From: Chitinophaga sp. 180180018-3
Lineage (GTDB): Bacteria > Bacteroidota > Bacteroidia > Chitinophagales > Chitinophagaceae
Direction: 5' to 3'
Assembly (NCBI RefSeq): GCF_037893185.1
Contig: NZ_CP140772.1
Location: 6,874,001-6,938,000, forward strand
DNA length: 64,000 nucleotides
The position numbers and the translations under genes are program-made. Below, in pieces: positions 63,192 to 64,000 of the stretch. The first letter of the stretch is position 1, and every line of letters starts with the position of its first letter. Under the pieces are notes generated by a model that was not told the origin of the DNA, searched no databases, and worked only from the letters and a program-made list of their open reading frames with translations.

Positions 63192-64000
63192 ATGAAGTCT
63201 GACAATAAAAATATCCGGCATTTAAGTTTACCGGCTTTACAGGAATATTTCGGATCAATAGGCGAAAAGCCTTTCCGCGCGAAACAGGTGTATGAATGGA
63301 TATGGCTCCGTCATGCTGATAGTTTCGAGGCAATGACCAATCTCTCCAAGGATCTGCGGCAGAAATTAGCTGAACATTTTACCATTCCGGCCGTAAAAGT
63401 AGATACCATACAGCAAAGCAATGATGGCACTATCAAGAGCCGTTTCCGCCTGCATGACAATCATCTGGTGGAAGGGGTACTGATTCCCACTGACACCCGG
63501 CAGACAGCCTGTGTTTCGTCACAGGTAGGTTGCAGCCTGAGCTGTAAATTTTGCGCCACCGGGTTTATGGACCGCAAGCGGAACCTCGAATATGACGAGA
63601 TCTATGATGAGGTTGCCCTGATTAATCAGCAGGCACTGGAAACCTATGGAAAAAAATTGAGTAACATCGTATTCATGGGAATGGGAGAGCCTTTGCTGAA
63701 TTACAAAAATGTACTGAAAGCTATAGAACGGATCACTGCTGAAGACGGGCTGGGCATGTCGCCCAAGCGCATTACCGTTTCCACGGCAGGAGTAGCCAAG
63801 ATGATCCGCCAGCTGGGGGATGACAAGGTCCGTTTCAACCTGGCCCTTTCCCTGCACGCTGCCAATGATAAAAAACGCAGTGAGATCATGCCCATCAACG
63901 ACTCCAATAATCTGAAGGAGTTGATTGCAGCGCTGAATCATTTCTATAAAGAAACAGGCAACGATATTTCCTTTGAATACATTCTCTTCAAGGATTTTAA
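63192..64000 (+). CDS. rlmN: 23S rRNA (adenine2503-C2)-methyltransferase RlmN (partial, runs off window)
   Basis: A radical SAM enzyme that methylates A2503 of 23S rRNA and A37 of some tRNAs. The first 269 codons are present, starting MKSDNKNIRHLSLPALQ, open to the window edge. The N-terminal HTH-like accessory domain (KPFRAKQVYEWIWLRHADSF) precedes the 4Fe-4S motif C-x3-C-x2-C in GCSLSCKFCATG. FMGMGEPLLNY and FNLALSLHAAND are further RlmN signatures. The catalytic C-terminal cysteine would lie beyond 64000. Confidence 0.95.
   Translation, partial: MKSDNKNIRHLSLPALQEYFGSIGEKPFRAKQVYEWIWLRHADSFEAMTNLSKDLRQKLAEHFTIPAVKVDTIQQSNDGTIKSRFRLHDNHLVEGVLIPTDTRQTACVSSQVGCSLSCKFCATGFMDRKRNLEYDEIYDEVALINQQALETYGKKLSNIVFMGMGEPLLNYKNVLKAIERITAEDGLGMSPKRITVSTAGVAKMIRQLGDDKVRFNLALSLHAANDKKRSEIMPINDSNNLKELIAALNHFYKETGNDISFEYILFKDF

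Overview
The window looks like chromosomal DNA from a Bacteroidota bacterium, most likely a Chitinophaga-type member of the Chitinophagaceae. The evidence is a type IX secretion (gliding-motility-type) C-terminal domain on a giant repeat protein, a TonB receptor with a carboxypeptidase-regulatory-like N-terminus, a fused MaeB malic enzyme, a DUF4293 protein, and many upstream sites matching the Bacteroidota -7 promoter consensus TAnnTTTG. No rRNA, tRNA, CRISPR array or prophage was seen. Most genes are on the minus strand.

Layout. 1-3.9 kb: the 5' part of greA with an attenuator-like leader, a 2-hydroxyacid dehydrogenase overlapping rsmA, divergent pdxA, and a small winged-helix regulator. 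4-6.8 kb: a TonB-dependent receptor followed by a secreted TPR-like protein. 7-21 kb: one 4,705-residue secreted protein with a lectin-like N-terminus, PKD-like repeats, a cadherin-like module, about 30 DUF11-type repeats and a T9SS type-B sorting domain. 21.4-26 kb: the ATP synthase genes atpB-E-F-H-A, with no atpG, atpD or atpC. 26-34 kb: an MsbA-type ABC exporter, a secreted protein with a possible caspase-like His/Cys dyad, a PhoB/PhoR-type two-component pair and a convergent phosphate-selective-porin-type outer membrane protein. 34-40 kb: an AraC/GyrI-type regulator convergent with a four-gene MBOAT, SGNH, SGNH, glucosaminidase operon that resembles a peptidoglycan O-acetylation set. 40-51 kb: aspS, an FAD oxidoreductase, an IS3-family (IS150-type) element and a 2,016-residue alpha-2-macroglobulin with an intact CAEQ thioester. 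51-57 kb: sucD, an MlaE/MlaF-type lipid ABC pair, a protein-kinase-fold protein and maeB. 57-64 kb: a DUF4293 membrane protein, uvrA, an ECF sigma factor, a thiolase and the 5' part of rlmN.

The most unusual structural signal is a family of long palindromes with GAATTAAG-rich arms at about 6.9, 28.2, 32.8 and 43.3/44.8 kb. The ends of these palindromes touch, overlap or lie within about ten bases of minus-strand stop codons. One is a perfect 53-bp inverted repeat. In another, the IS3 element has inserted into the loop, so 51-bp arms now lie about 1.5 kb apart. Other points for follow-up are the greA leader, the 24-bp inverted repeat carrying the divergent rsmA/pdxA promoters, several promoters that would give near-leaderless mRNAs, and two orphan proteins with recognisable catalytic signatures (caspase-like and kinase-like).
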